Origin: Hyphomicrobiales bacterium
GTDB lineage: Bacteria; Pseudomonadota; Alphaproteobacteria; Rhizobiales; Xanthobacteraceae
Direction: 5' to 3'
DNA: 64,000 nucleotides
Assembly (NCBI GenBank): GCA_009377695.1
Contig: WHTP01000006.1
Span: 1-64,000 of the forward strand
Of this stretch, positions 1 to 8,593 are shown piece by piece. The stretch's first letter is position 1; every line of letters begins with the position of its first letter. The position numbers were made by a program, and so were the translations under genes. Below the pieces are notes generated by a model. That model did no database searches. It was not told where the DNA came from and saw only the letters and a program-made list of their open reading frames with translations.

Positions 1-105
1 CGTCATTCCGGGGCCGGAGCGTAGCGAGGGAGCCCGGAATCCATAACCACGGACTGGGGTTATGGATTCCGGGCTCTCGGCCTTCGGCCTCGCCCCGGAA
101 TGACG
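1..105. repeat. Imperfect palindromic intergenic repeat (REP-like, type P)
   Basis: The outer arms CGTCATTCCGGGGC and GCCCCGGAATGACG are exact reverse complements, and the inner arms around GGAATCCATAACC pair as well, so the whole stretch can fold into one long hairpin. A diverged relative lies at 58716-58834 and shorter pieces with the same 'gggaatccag' flavour occur near 41.4 and 46.1 kb. Dispersed palindromes of this kind are common between genes in Bradyrhizobium-like genomes. No gene is visible in it, and it may extend left of the window. Confidence 0.8.
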
Positions 106-136
106 CCCATAGGATTCGAATTTTGGAATTGCAGGA

Positions 137-1129
137 CTAGTCCACACGCAGCTTGAGCTTCCTGATCAGCGCCGACCACTTCGTCTCCTCGCGGTCGATG
201 CCCTGTGCATACTCCTCGGGCGTTGATGTCATGACGTCACCGCCCTCCGCTTGCACGCGTTGTTTGACCAGATCGGTCTGCGCCATCGCGCGCAGTTCTT
301 TGTTCAAGCGGTCGACGATGTCCCGCGGCATGCCCGCCGGCCCGATCAATCCGTAAAGCAGCACCGATTCGAAGCCCGGCAGGCCAGATTCTGCGGCCGT
401 GGGCACATCGGGCAATAAGCTGAAACGCCGGGTCCCGGTGACGGCGATGGCACGCAGCTTGCCGGCCTGGAGCATGCCCATGGCCGGGGGCAACACGCCG
501 AACGAGACCGGCACATGCCCGCCGATCAGGTCGTTCATCAGCGGCGCCGTGCCGCGATACGGCACGATCTGCATCTGCAAACCAGCGGCGGATTTGAAAT
601 ATTCGGCGGTGAGATTGCCGCCGGTGCCGATCGCCGAGGTGCCGAAATTCAGCTTGCCCGGCTCCTTCTTTGCGATCGCGATCACATCGGCGACGGTCTT
701 CGCGGGAAACGACGGATGCGCGATCAGTGCGACCGGCATCGAGGCGATCATCCCAATGGCGGTGAAGTCCCTGCGCGGATCGTAGCCGGCATTCGCGTAA
801 AGGCTCGGGTTGATCGAGATGGTCCCGGTATGCGCCAGCATCAGCGTGTACCCGTCGGGCGCCGCCTTTGCGACCGCGCGCGTGCCGACGGTGCCGCCGC
901 CGCCGGGGCGGTTCTCGACCACGACCGTCGCCTTCATGTTGGCCGACAGCCGCTCGGCCGCGATACGCGCCAGCACGTCGACACCACCGCCGGGCGGGAA
1001 TGGCACCACGATCGTCACCGTGCGCGACGGCCAGGACGACGATGAAAACTGCGCTTCGACCGCGGTTGGCGCGCCGAGCGCAAGCGCAGTCAAGACACAT
1101 GCCGCCGCCATTCCCAGCTTGGGCGTCAT
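137..1129 (-). CDS. TctC/Bug-family tripartite tricarboxylate transporter substrate-binding protein
   Basis: A 330-residue periplasmic solute receptor of the Bug (TctC) family, which captures small carboxylates or related ligands for a TctAB-type permease. An N-terminal signal peptide (hydrophobic run from about residue 6, then AVEAQ) is followed by the family's opening 'WPSRTVTIVVPFPPGGG', then 'VVENRPGGGGTVG' and 'APDGYTL'. The ORF track starts 11 codons upstream. The ATG at 1129 is preferred because GGAGG lies just before it and the signal peptide then has normal length. No tctA or tctB lies nearby, so it is an orphan receptor, as is usual for expanded Bug families. The ligand cannot be read from sequence. 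Confidence 0.9.
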   Translation of the reverse strand: MTPKLGMAAACVLTALALGAPTAVEAQFSSSSWPSRTVTIVVPFPPGGGVDVLARIAAERLSANMKATVVVENRPGGGGTVGTRAVAKAAPDGYTLMLAHTGTISINPSLYANAGYDPRRDFTAIGMIASMPVALIAHPSFPAKTVADVIAIAKKEPGKLNFGTSAIGTGGNLTAEYFKSAAGLQMQIVPYRGTAPLMNDLIGGHVPVSFGVLPPAMGMLQAGKLRAIAVTGTRRFSLLPDVPTAAESGLPGFESVLLYGLIGPAGMPRDIVDRLNKELRAMAQTDLVKQRVQAEGGDVMTSTPEEYAQGIDREETKWSALIRKLKLRVD

Positions 1130-1234
1130 CGTTTCCTCCAATGTTTGATTGTCCGACAGCAACGACCAAACCGTCTCGACCGCACGGTGGCGGTCGAGCG
1201 GCTCGGTCGGAGAGAATTCTACAAAAAGGCCGCG

Positions 1235-1414
1235 CTAATGAACGCTGGCATCCTGCCGCAGGCGCGCGATCTCGTCTTTTAGTAGCAATTTACGGCGCTT
1301 CAATTCCGCCACTTTCAGGTCATCCGCCGAAGGATGCGCGAGCGCGTCGTTGATTTCGTCTTCGAGCGCCCGGTGCCTTTTTTCAAGTTCCGCAAGATGC
1401 GCTTGGATCGCCAT
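1235..1414 (-). CDS. DUF465/YdcH-family small coiled-coil protein
   Basis: A 59-residue protein that is almost entirely charged helix: 'HLAELEKRHRALEDEI' followed by a hinge 'HPSADDLKVAEL' and then 'KRRKLLLKDEIARL'. This two-helix hairpin with a conserved KxxKL(Y/L)LKDEI end is the DUF465 (YdcH) signature. Its function is unknown. The start at 1414 is set by AAGGAGAG eight bases upstream; the track ORF runs 363 bases further up without support. It is divergent from a second DUF465 gene at 1629, and the two share a 214-bp promoter region. Confidence 0.88.
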   Translation of the reverse strand: MAIQAHLAELEKRHRALEDEINDALAHPSADDLKVAELKRRKLLLKDEIARLRQDASVH

Positions 1415-1628
1415 TCGCTTCTCTCCTTGTGTCAGATCGGCTACCTGACCTGGAAAGTGTACACCACCTCGACGCAAACTTCGACGCTCGCGATGATTGT
1501 GCGGCGCAGCAATCCCCGGATGCATTGCCGCCCGCGGCCAGCGTGCTCCGCTTGAATCGAAGAGAAAAAATCGGGATAATTTCCCAAGGTTGTGGCGCCG
1601 GTTGAGGGGGCGCTCCTTCGGCCCAACG

Positions 1629-1841
1629 ATGGCGATGACCCCAGAGGAAGAACAGGATCTGCGCGAACAACTGGCGCGGCTCCTACAGGAACACCGCGAC
1701 CTCGATTCCGCCATCGAGGCGCTGCAGGACGCACCGGGATCCGATCTGCTCCAGGTGCAGCGGCTGAAAAAACGCAAACTCTATCTGCGCGACCGCATCT
1801 CGTTTATCGAGGACCAACTCACACCCGACATCATCGCGTGA
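1629..1841 (+). CDS. DUF465/YdcH-family small coiled-coil protein (second copy)
   Basis: A 70-residue protein with the same helix-hinge-helix plan as its divergent neighbour: 'LREQLARLLQEHRDLDSAI', a short loop 'DAPGSDLLQVQRL', then 'KKRKLYLRDRISFIEDQL'. The ATG at 1629 begins at MAMTPEEEQD; the upstream 44 codons of the track ORF are not DUF465-like and overlap the intergenic region. No strong Shine-Dalgarno is visible. The two paralogues are clearly diverged, so this is not a recent duplication. The stop codon is only four bases from a type-A palindromic repeat, which may act as the transcript end. Confidence 0.85.
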   Translation: MAMTPEEEQDLREQLARLLQEHRDLDSAIEALQDAPGSDLLQVQRLKKRKLYLRDRISFIEDQLTPDIIA

Positions 1842-1845
1842 GACG

Positions 1846-1919
1846 AGTGTGGCGGTTCAGAAGTCCGCATCATTCTCGCGGCGAATCCGACATGCGGACT
1901 TCTGAACCTAAGCCACACT
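1846..1919. repeat. Palindromic hairpin element, type A
   Basis: The left arm AGTGTGGCGGTTCAGAAGTC continues to CCGCAT and is matched by ATGCGG.ACTTCTGAACC.AAGCCACACT on the right, giving a stem of about 25 bp around a 22-base loop containing TCTCGCGGCGAA. The same element recurs at 46181 and, damaged, at 10558. It is joined to the type-B element by the spacer CGATTCAAAGAGTTG, and the same spacer is found at 10626. See findings for the whole family. Confidence 0.88.
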
Positions 1920-1934
1920 CGATTCAAAGAGTTG

Positions 1935-2009
1935 CTAGTGTCCTTCGATTCCGAAGTTCGTATAAAACCTCGCTGCGAAATGGTACGAACTTCGGAATCG
2001 GGACACTAG
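1935..2009. repeat. Palindromic hairpin element, type B
   Basis: Begins CTAGTGTCC and ends GGACACTAG; the arms CGATTCCGAAGTTCGTA and TACGAACTTCGGAATCG pair perfectly. The loop contains CTCGCTGCGAA, close to the loop of the type-A element next door. Related copies are at about 10641-10714 and 43997-44069, and its right half appears in the chimera at 39520-39591. Confidence 0.88.
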
Positions 2010-2044
2010 CGGATAGCGCACAAGCCGAAGCGGGCTGCAGCCCG

Positions 2045-3037
2045 CTATTTGCCTTTTTTCCCCTCGGCCGTAATCCCCGCGCGCTTGATCACCTCACCCC
2101 AGCGCCGGGTATCCTCCTGGATCAGCTTGCGCATATCGCCGGGGCTGCCGCCGACCTTGATGATCTGAAGCTCTGCGAACCGCTTCTCGGCCTCGGGATC
2201 GTTCATGGCGTCGTTGATCGCCTTGTTGAGCTTGGCGATAACGGCCGGCGGCGTTCCAGGCGGCGCGGTGACCGCGTTCCATGTGTTGGAGACAAAATTC
2301 GGAACGCCGGCTTCGATCATGGTCGGCGTGTCCTTGAGGACGTCGATGCGCTTGTCGGCCGTGACCGCGAGGATGCGCGCGCGCTTCGCCTCATGCAGCT
2401 TCAGCGCCGACGACAATTGCATGAAGATCAGATCGACATGGCCGGCCACGATGTCATTGAGCGCAGGAGCCGTGCCGCGATACGGCACGTGCACCATCTT
2501 GGACCCGGTCAGCGCGTTGTAGAGCTCGGCGGTCAGGTGCGACGTCGTGCCGATGCCCTGCGAGGCATAATTGACCTTGCCCGGGTTGGCCTTCACATAG
2601 GCGATGAACTCCTGCACCGTCTTGGCCGGGAAGTCGTTCTTTACCAGAAGGGTATTCGGAAAGGTGCCGAGCACCCCCACAGGCTCGAGCTTCGCCGGGT
2701 CGAAAGGCAGCTTCTTATACATGAAGGTGTTGGTCGTGAGCGGCGCCGGCACAGAGGCGAGCAGCGTGTAGCCGTCGGGTGCCGAGGTGTAGACGGCCTC
2801 TGCGCCGATGTTGCCGCCGGCTCCGCCGCGGTTCTCGATGACCACAGGCTGCCCAAGCTTCCGGGTGAGCGAGTCGCCCACGATGCGCGTGACCGTATCG
2901 ATGCCACCGCCCGCCGGGTTCGCGACGATGATCTTGATTGGCCGATTCGGAAAGTCGGCCGCAGGATCTTGCGCCACAGCTGGCGAGAATGCCAGCAATG
3001 AGCCGACGGCTGCGAGCAGTGCGAACTGTTTCAGCAT
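2045..3037 (-). CDS. TctC/Bug-family substrate-binding protein (tandem copy 1)
   Basis: A 330-residue Bug receptor with a signal peptide ending AVAQ. The family landmarks are 'FPNRPIKIIVANPAGGG', 'VVIENRGGAGGNIGAEAVY', 'APDGYTLLASVPAPLTTNTF' and 'HVPYRGTAPALND'. Note ANPAGGG where most Bug proteins have PFPPGG. The start at 3037 (MLKQFALL) has GGAGG six bases upstream; the track start five codons earlier is the ATG inside that very Shine-Dalgarno (ATGGAGG). It is nearly the same protein as the next gene (3126-4118): the 'DFPAKTVQEFIAYVKANPGK' block is identical, so the two are a tandem duplication. The unique C-terminus is 'ITAEGKKGK'. No permease genes are adjacent. Confidence 0.92.
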   Translation of the reverse strand: MLKQFALLAAVGSLLAFSPAVAQDPAADFPNRPIKIIVANPAGGGIDTVTRIVGDSLTRKLGQPVVIENRGGAGGNIGAEAVYTSAPDGYTLLASVPAPLTTNTFMYKKLPFDPAKLEPVGVLGTFPNTLLVKNDFPAKTVQEFIAYVKANPGKVNYASQGIGTTSHLTAELYNALTGSKMVHVPYRGTAPALNDIVAGHVDLIFMQLSSALKLHEAKRARILAVTADKRIDVLKDTPTMIEAGVPNFVSNTWNAVTAPPGTPPAVIAKLNKAINDAMNDPEAEKRFAELQIIKVGGSPGDMRKLIQEDTRRWGEVIKRAGITAEGKKGK

Positions 3038-3100
3038 CAAAACCTCCATCAAAGCGGATGCGCCTTCGGAAAAGGTCGAGTACTGAACGTACCTCTTGAA

Positions 3101-3145
3101 CTATTCCGGCTGAATGCCGGTTGGACTATTCCGGCTGAATGCCGG
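3101..3145. repeat. 20-bp direct repeat at the junction of the duplicated Bug genes
   Basis: CTATTCCGGCTGAATGCCGG occurs at 3101-3120 and again at 3126-3145, five bases apart. The second copy is the last codons and stop (AGIQPE, TAG) of the 3126-4118 gene. The first is a free-standing copy of that 3' end lying upstream of the other duplicate. It probably marks the breakpoint of the tandem duplication. Confidence 0.85.
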
Positions 3146-4118
3146 CCTTCCTGATGACATCGCCCCAGCGTTGGGTATCGTTCTTGATCAGCTTGCGCAT
3201 GTCGGCAGGGCTGCCACCGACCTTGATGATCTGGAGATCGGCGAAGCGCTTCTCGACCTCGGGATCGTTCATGACGTCGTTGATCGCCTTGTTGAGCTTG
3301 GCGACGATCGCCGGCGGCGTTCCGGGCGGCGCGGCGAGCGCACTCCAGGTATCGGAAACAAAGTTTGGAACGCCAGCCTCGATCATGGTCAGCGTATCCT
3401 TGAGGACGCCGAGACGCTTGTCGGTGGTGACCGCGAGGATACGCGCACGCTTGGCTTCGTGCAATTTTAGTGCCGAAGACAGCTGCATGAAAATCAGATC
3501 GACATGACCCGCGACAATGTCATTAAGCGCAGGAGCCGTGCCGCGATACGGCACGTGCACCATCTTGGCGCCGGCCAGCGAGTTATAGAGCTCGGCCGTG
3601 AGGTGCGAGGTCGTGCCGATACCCTGCGACGCAAAGTTGACCTTGCCGGGATTGGCCTTCACGTAGGCGATGAACTCCTGCACGGTCTTTGCCGGAAAAT
3701 CATTCTTCACGAGGAGTGTGTTCGGGAACGTGCCCAGCACCGCTACCGGCTCAAATTTGGCGGCGTCGAAATTGAGTTTCCTGTACATGAAGGTGTTGGT
3801 CGTGAGCGCCGCCGGCACTGCCGCCAGCAGCGTGTAGCCATCGGGCGGCGAGGTGTAGACGGCCTCCGCGCCGATGTTGCCACCGGCACCGCCCCGATTC
3901 TCGATAACGAACGGATGGCCGAGCTTCCGGGTGAGCGCTTCGGTCACGATGCGGGTGACCGTGTCGAGCCCGCCGCCGGCGGGATTGTTAACGATGACTC
4001 GAACCACCCGATTGGGATAGTCGGCGGCGGGACCCTGCGCCCGGGCCGGCAGGAAGGCCAGCAGCGAGCCGGCGACGGCGAGCAGGGCCAGTCCCCTGGC
4101 ATGTTGCTGTTTCAGCAT
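3126..4118 (-). CDS. TctC/Bug-family substrate-binding protein (tandem copy 2)
   Basis: A 330-residue periplasmic Bug receptor with a signal peptide ending PARAQ, and the blocks 'YPNRVVRVIVNNPAGGGLDT', 'IENRGGAGGNIGAEAVY' and 'SPPDGYTLLAAVPAALTTN'. By eye it is about 80-85% identical to the 2045-3037 product over its whole length, including the unusual NPAGGG in place of PFPPGG. The track's first Met is a TTG; the ATG at 4118 follows GGAGGTTTTTTG. This gene is upstream in transcription direction, so both copies may be read from one promoter, with about 90 bp between them. Its 3' end contains one half of the 20-bp junction repeat. Confidence 0.92.
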   Translation of the reverse strand: MLKQQHARGLALLAVAGSLLAFLPARAQGPAADYPNRVVRVIVNNPAGGGLDTVTRIVTEALTRKLGHPFVIENRGGAGGNIGAEAVYTSPPDGYTLLAAVPAALTTNTFMYRKLNFDAAKFEPVAVLGTFPNTLLVKNDFPAKTVQEFIAYVKANPGKVNFASQGIGTTSHLTAELYNSLAGAKMVHVPYRGTAPALNDIVAGHVDLIFMQLSSALKLHEAKRARILAVTTDKRLGVLKDTLTMIEAGVPNFVSDTWSALAAPPGTPPAIVAKLNKAINDVMNDPEVEKRFADLQIIKVGGSPADMRKLIKNDTQRWGDVIRKAGIQPE

Positions 4119-4336
4119 CAAAAAACCTCCATTCGGCGGAAAGCATTTGGGGCTTCCCGATAGTCGATATCATTCATCTTGCGAATGCGGCACATTGTGC
4201 CGTTATCGGAAATCAATGTGGGCATGGTCGGCACGGCGTACGAGGCACTGAGAAGCATTCATCACGTCGGGAGACGTGCCTCCAGCGCGGGCACCGAGCG
4301 CGCACCGGAGGCATGAGCCGCGACGCGGGGCGTCAA

Positions 4337-7300
4337 CTACGCGGCTGTCCTGGACCGGCGGAACGATGGCGTCCACCGGCGCAGCCGCGCCACCCAGCGA
4401 ACGCGCCATTCGCGCATGTTTTCGATCGCCATCAGCATTGCGGGCGTAACGACCAAGGTGAGTATGGTCGCGAAGCCGAGGCCGAACACAATGGCGGTCG
4501 AGAGATTGACCCACCATTGCGTCGCCGGTGCACCGACAGTGATCTCCCGCGTCAGGAACTCGATGTTCATGCCGAACGCGATCGGCAGCACACCGAGGAT
4601 CGCCGTCACCGCCGTGAGCACCACCGGCCGTGCGCGCTCGCGGCAGGTTTCCAGGATGGCGTCGTAGGCCGGAACGCCTTCGCGCCGCAGCCGGTCATAG
4701 GTGTCGATCAGGACGATGTTGTTGTTCACGATCACGCCCGCGTTCGCGATCACGCCGATGCCCGCCATGACCACGCCGAACGGCTGCCCCATGATGAGCA
4801 TGCCGAGCATGACGCCGAAAGTAGACAGCACCACCGCGGTGAGCACCAGGCCGACCGACGTCAGCCTGTTGAACTGCGCGAGCAGGATCGCAAAAATCAG
4901 GAAGATCGCGGTACCGAACGCCTTGAGCAGGAACGCCGACGCCTTCTCGCGCTCTTCGTCCTCGCCCTTGAGCTTGAAGTAAACGCCGGAGCCGAGATCG
5001 GCATTCGCAAGCTCCTGCTGGACCTCCTGCTGCACGCGCGCGGTCTGCACGCCTTCGGCGATGTTCGCTGACACCGTCGTCACCCGGTTGCCATTGACGC
5101 GGTGGATGAAGCCCACGCGCTGCGACGGCACCCGCTTGACGAAATTGCCGATCGGCACATGCCCGGACTCGGTCTGGATGTGCAACGCGTCGATCTGGTC
5201 GAGGCTGCGCCGCTCGGGCGGGAAACGCACCAGGATGTCCACGGCCTTGTCGCTGTCGGCGGGGCGATACTCCGTCGCCTTGAGACCGTTGGTGACGAGC
5301 TGCACGGCGGCGCCGACGGTGTTGACGCCGGCGCCGTACTTGGCGGCCTCTGCCTTGTCGACCTGGATGGTCCAATCGATGCCGGGAAGCGGCTGGCCGT
5401 CGTCGAGATCGCGGATGTCCGCGCGCGCCGACAACAATGCAGCGACCTTGCGGGCCGCCGTCGGCAACACAGCCGGATCGAGGGCGGCGAGCTGTACCTG
5501 GATCGGCTTTCCGGTCGGCGGGCCGGCGCGCGGCGCCGTGACTTCCACCTGGATGCCGGGAATGTCGGCGGTGCGCTCGCGGATCGCATCCATGATCTCG
5601 TGCACGGGCGGCCGCGTCTGCCAGTTTGCGAATTCGAACTGGATCACGCCGATCGTGTCCTCGGTCAGCTCGCCCATGCCGCGCGGCTGCTCGCCGATAC
5701 GCGCGTAGACCGTGGCGAGGCCCGGGAACTCGAGCACGCGCTTCTCGACGTCCGCGATCAGCCGGTCTTTCTCGTCGAGCGAGAGATTGCCGCGGCCATG
5801 CACGACCACCTGGCCGTAGTCGGGCTCGACATTCGGGAAGAACTCGACGCCGCGGCCAAACTTGCCGTAGGCGACCTGCACCGCGACCAGCACCAACAGG
5901 GCGAGCGCCATGGTCATGCCGGGCCGGCGCAAGGCGAGCTTCACCGTGCGCATGTAAGGTCCGGTGTCCTTGGCGCGCTCGTCATGCCCGACCGGCGCCG
6001 CCTTGCCGAGCAAGGCGCCAAGCGTCGGCGTGAAGAACAGCGCCACCACCAGCGACGCCGACAGCGTGGCGATCAACGTGATCGGCAGATATTTCATGAA
6101 CTGGCCGACGACGCCGGGCCAGAACAACAACGGCGAGAACGCCGCGATGCGGGTGAGCGTCGCCGCGATCACCGGGCCCGACATACGCTTTGCGGCAAGC
6201 GAATAGGCCTCCTTCGGCGCCATGCCCTCGGCCATCCGCCGCTCCGCGAATTCCGAGACGATGATGGCGTCGTCGACCAACATGCCGACGGCGAGGATCA
6301 GCGAGAACAGCACCACGATATTGACGGTGAGACCGGCGAGCTGGAGCCCGAGCACGCCCGCCAGGAACGAGGCCGGAATCGCGATGCCGATGAACAGCGA
6401 GGCGCGGAAGCCGAGCGCGAACAGGATGATCACCGCGACCAGGATGACGCCGGTCGCCACTGAATTCTGCAGATCACCCAGCATCTGCCGGATCACCTTC
6501 GACTTGTCCTGCGTGAAGGTGACGTGAACGGCCTCTGGCCAAGTCCGCTGCAATTGGGTGACGATGTATTTCACCCGATCGACGACTTCGATCAGGTTGG
6601 CGCCGGTGCGCTTCGACACCTCGATGGTCATGGCGGGGCGGCCGTTGACCCGCGTGATCGAGGTCGCGTCCTTGAAGGTCGGCTTGATCTGCGCGATGTC
6701 CGACAGCGTCACCGTCGCATTCTGCGACGCGACCAGCGGCACCTTGAGGATATCCTGCGGTCGCTCGAACAGCGACGGGACCTTGACCGAAAAACGTCCG
6801 CTCTGGCCCTCGAGCGCGCCCGCGGCGATCAGCGTGTTAAACGACTGCGTGATCTGACCAAGCGTATCGAGCGAAATGCCGTAGCTGCGCATCTGCATCG
6901 GATCGATGATGATCTCGACCGATTCGTCGCGCGCGCCGCGCAGCTCTGCCGAAAGAACACCGGGCGCCTGCTCGATCACGTTCTTGGCCGAGCGCGCAAT
7001 GCGCAGCAGCGTTCGCTCCGGCACCTCGCCCGACAGCCCGACCACGATCACCGGATAGAGCGAGAGATTGACCTCCGTGACCTGCGGCTCGTCGACATCG
7101 CTCGGAAGATCGTGCTTGGCGTTGTCGACCTTGGCGCGGACGTCGGCGAGCGCGGCATTGGAATCGAAGCCGGCATCGAATTCGAGCAGCACGTAGCCGC
7201 CGCCCTCATAGGCGGTCGAGCGCATCTCTTTGACGTTGGCGACCGACTTCAGTTGGGTCTCGACCGGCCGCAGCAGCAACCGCTCCGAATCCTCCGGGCT

Positions 7301-7465
7301 GATCCCGCGCTGCGTCAGCTGCACGAAAATGATTGGAATACGGACGTCGGGCTCCGCTTCCTTCGGGATCGTTACATAGGCGACTGCGCCCGCCACCAGC
7401 AGGAACACCAGTGTCGCGATCGTCAGGCGCGCGTGACTGATGGCGTAATCGATGAAGCGGGACAT
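4337..7465 (-). CDS. Efflux RND transporter, inner-membrane permease subunit (HAE1/AcrB type)
   Basis: A 1042-residue proton-driven pump of the RND superfamily, the membrane engine of a tripartite drug or solvent exporter. It shows TM1 at residues about 14-33, a first periplasmic loop with 'IPKEAEPDVRIPIIFVQLTQRG', and a TM2-TM6 bundle at about 335-480. TM4 carries the proton-relay pair in 'GMLVDDAIIVSEF'. A second half repeats the plan, with 'ANAGVIVNNNIVLIDTYDRLR' in TM10. The absence of a long heavy-metal signature fits HAE1 rather than CzcA, but the substrate is unknown. It is the last gene of the TetR-HlyD-RND operon, 33 bp after the adaptor gene. No outer-membrane TolC-like gene is in the window, so a shared one must be used. 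Confidence 0.93.
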   Translation of the reverse strand: MSRFIDYAISHARLTIATLVFLLVAGAVAYVTIPKEAEPDVRIPIIFVQLTQRGISPEDSERLLLRPVETQLKSVANVKEMRSTAYEGGGYVLLEFDAGFDSNAALADVRAKVDNAKHDLPSDVDEPQVTEVNLSLYPVIVVGLSGEVPERTLLRIARSAKNVIEQAPGVLSAELRGARDESVEIIIDPMQMRSYGISLDTLGQITQSFNTLIAAGALEGQSGRFSVKVPSLFERPQDILKVPLVASQNATVTLSDIAQIKPTFKDATSITRVNGRPAMTIEVSKRTGANLIEVVDRVKYIVTQLQRTWPEAVHVTFTQDKSKVIRQMLGDLQNSVATGVILVAVIILFALGFRASLFIGIAIPASFLAGVLGLQLAGLTVNIVVLFSLILAVGMLVDDAIIVSEFAERRMAEGMAPKEAYSLAAKRMSGPVIAATLTRIAAFSPLLFWPGVVGQFMKYLPITLIATLSASLVVALFFTPTLGALLGKAAPVGHDERAKDTGPYMRTVKLALRRPGMTMALALLVLVAVQVAYGKFGRGVEFFPNVEPDYGQVVVHGRGNLSLDEKDRLIADVEKRVLEFPGLATVYARIGEQPRGMGELTEDTIGVIQFEFANWQTRPPVHEIMDAIRERTADIPGIQVEVTAPRAGPPTGKPIQVQLAALDPAVLPTAARKVAALLSARADIRDLDDGQPLPGIDWTIQVDKAEAAKYGAGVNTVGAAVQLVTNGLKATEYRPADSDKAVDILVRFPPERRSLDQIDALHIQTESGHVPIGNFVKRVPSQRVGFIHRVNGNRVTTVSANIAEGVQTARVQQEVQQELANADLGSGVYFKLKGEDEEREKASAFLLKAFGTAIFLIFAILLAQFNRLTSVGLVLTAVVLSTFGVMLGMLIMGQPFGVVMAGIGVIANAGVIVNNNIVLIDTYDRLRREGVPAYDAILETCRERARPVVLTAVTAILGVLPIAFGMNIEFLTREITVGAPATQWWVNLSTAIVFGLGFATILTLVVTPAMLMAIENMREWRVRWVARLRRWTPSFRRSRTAA

Positions 7466-7498
7466 TCCGACGCTCTCTTTAACTCAGCCTCGTGCGGA

Positions 7499-8593
7499 CT
7501 ATTTCACGGTGGCGGTGACCTCTGCCGCCAACACCGGATCGACGATCTGGCCTTCGCGGACGAAATCCTGGCCCTGCACGATCACCCGAGCGCCGTCGCG
7601 AAGTCCCGCAACCCACATGTAGGTTTGCTCGTCCTCGACAATATTGACCCGATTGAAGGCGACGATGCCGTCTTCTCCCACCGTACGCACGCCGATGTCG
7701 CCGGTCGATGCGATGGTCAACGCCGAGCGCGGCACCCGCACCGCCGGCGTCGACGCCACCGGGATGATGACCTCGGCGGTAATGCCGTCGGGAATCTCGC
7801 CGTCGGGATTGGAAAGCTCGACCTCGACGCGATAGGTGCGCGTGGTCTGGCTCGCGGTCTTGGCGACGAAGCGGATCTTGCCTTTGACAAGCTCGCCGGT
7901 GACGAGTTTGACCTCGGCCGGCTCACCCTGGCGCAGGCCGGCGAGCCGACGCTCCGATACCTCGACCACCGCCAGCATCGGATCGAGCGCGACGACAGTC
8001 CCGATCTCTCGGCCCGTCATCGGCAGCGACGAGCCACCGACCTCGACCGTCAGGTCATTCACGATACCGCTGAATGGTGCCCGGATGAATCCACGCTCGA
8101 GTTCAGCTTGGGCCGCGGCCAGCGACGCTTCGGCTGCCGCAAGCTGAGCCTCGAGATTGACGAGCTCGAGCTTCGGCACTGCGCCTGACACAATCAGCTT
8201 GCGCTTGGCCTCCAGCTCGGTCCGGCGCTGGATCACGAGTGATGCCGCTTGCGCCACCTGCGACTTGCGCGCATCGTCGGAGAGCACGGCGATGATGTCG
8301 CCCTTCTTGACGCGGGTGCCGCGGCGCACGCGCAATTCGGTCAGGACGCCGCCCGAACGCGCGGTCACGGTCACGCGCCGATCGGCTTCGGTCCGGCCGG
8401 CCAGCACGAGCTTGCGGGCGTGATCGATCACTTGCGCCTCGATGACGGCGACCCGGAACGGCTTCTTCGCCGCAGCGTCGCTGCGAATGGATGCGCGGCC
8501 TTGCGCCGATTCGTGCGGCAGGAAGTGTCCGGACGCGATCCAGAGCCCCGTGGCGGCGACAACGCCAACCGCGGCAATACGACTTGCTTTCAT
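7499..8593 (-). CDS. Efflux RND transporter periplasmic adaptor subunit (HlyD/AcrA type)
   Basis: A 364-residue membrane-fusion protein that bridges the RND pump to an outer-membrane channel. It has an N-terminal signal or anchor (residues 1-20), a split lipoyl motif ('GGVLTELRVRRGTRVKKGDIIAVL' and, after the hairpin, 'GFIRAPFSGIVNDLTVEVGG'), an alpha-hairpin of about 60 residues rich in Ala, Glu and Leu, then beta-barrel and membrane-proximal domains. The start at 8593 overlaps the stop of the TetR gene as ATGA, so translation is coupled. The track start 41 codons earlier lies inside tetR and reads as nonsense. It is co-transcribed with the pump. Confidence 0.92.
   Translation of the reverse strand: MKASRIAAVGVVAATGLWIASGHFLPHESAQGRASIRSDAAAKKPFRVAVIEAQVIDHARKLVLAGRTEADRRVTVTARSGGVLTELRVRRGTRVKKGDIIAVLSDDARKSQVAQAASLVIQRRTELEAKRKLIVSGAVPKLELVNLEAQLAAAEASLAAAQAELERGFIRAPFSGIVNDLTVEVGGSSLPMTGREIGTVVALDPMLAVVEVSERRLAGLRQGEPAEVKLVTGELVKGKIRFVAKTASQTTRTYRVEVELSNPDGEIPDGITAEVIIPVASTPAVRVPRSALTIASTGDIGVRTVGEDGIVAFNRVNIVEDEQTYMWVAGLRDGARVIVQGQDFVREGQIVDPVLAAEVTATVK

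Noticed and set aside
1592-3001. 469-residue plus-strand ORF spanning repeats and the Bug gene
   Set aside because: It crosses the DUF465 gene in another frame, two palindromic elements and an antisense Bug gene; no homologous-looking stretch.
5102-6463. 453-residue plus-strand ORF inside the RND pump region
   Set aside because: It lies antisense to the well-supported RND gene and consists of Arg/His/Asp-rich shadow sequence without family features.
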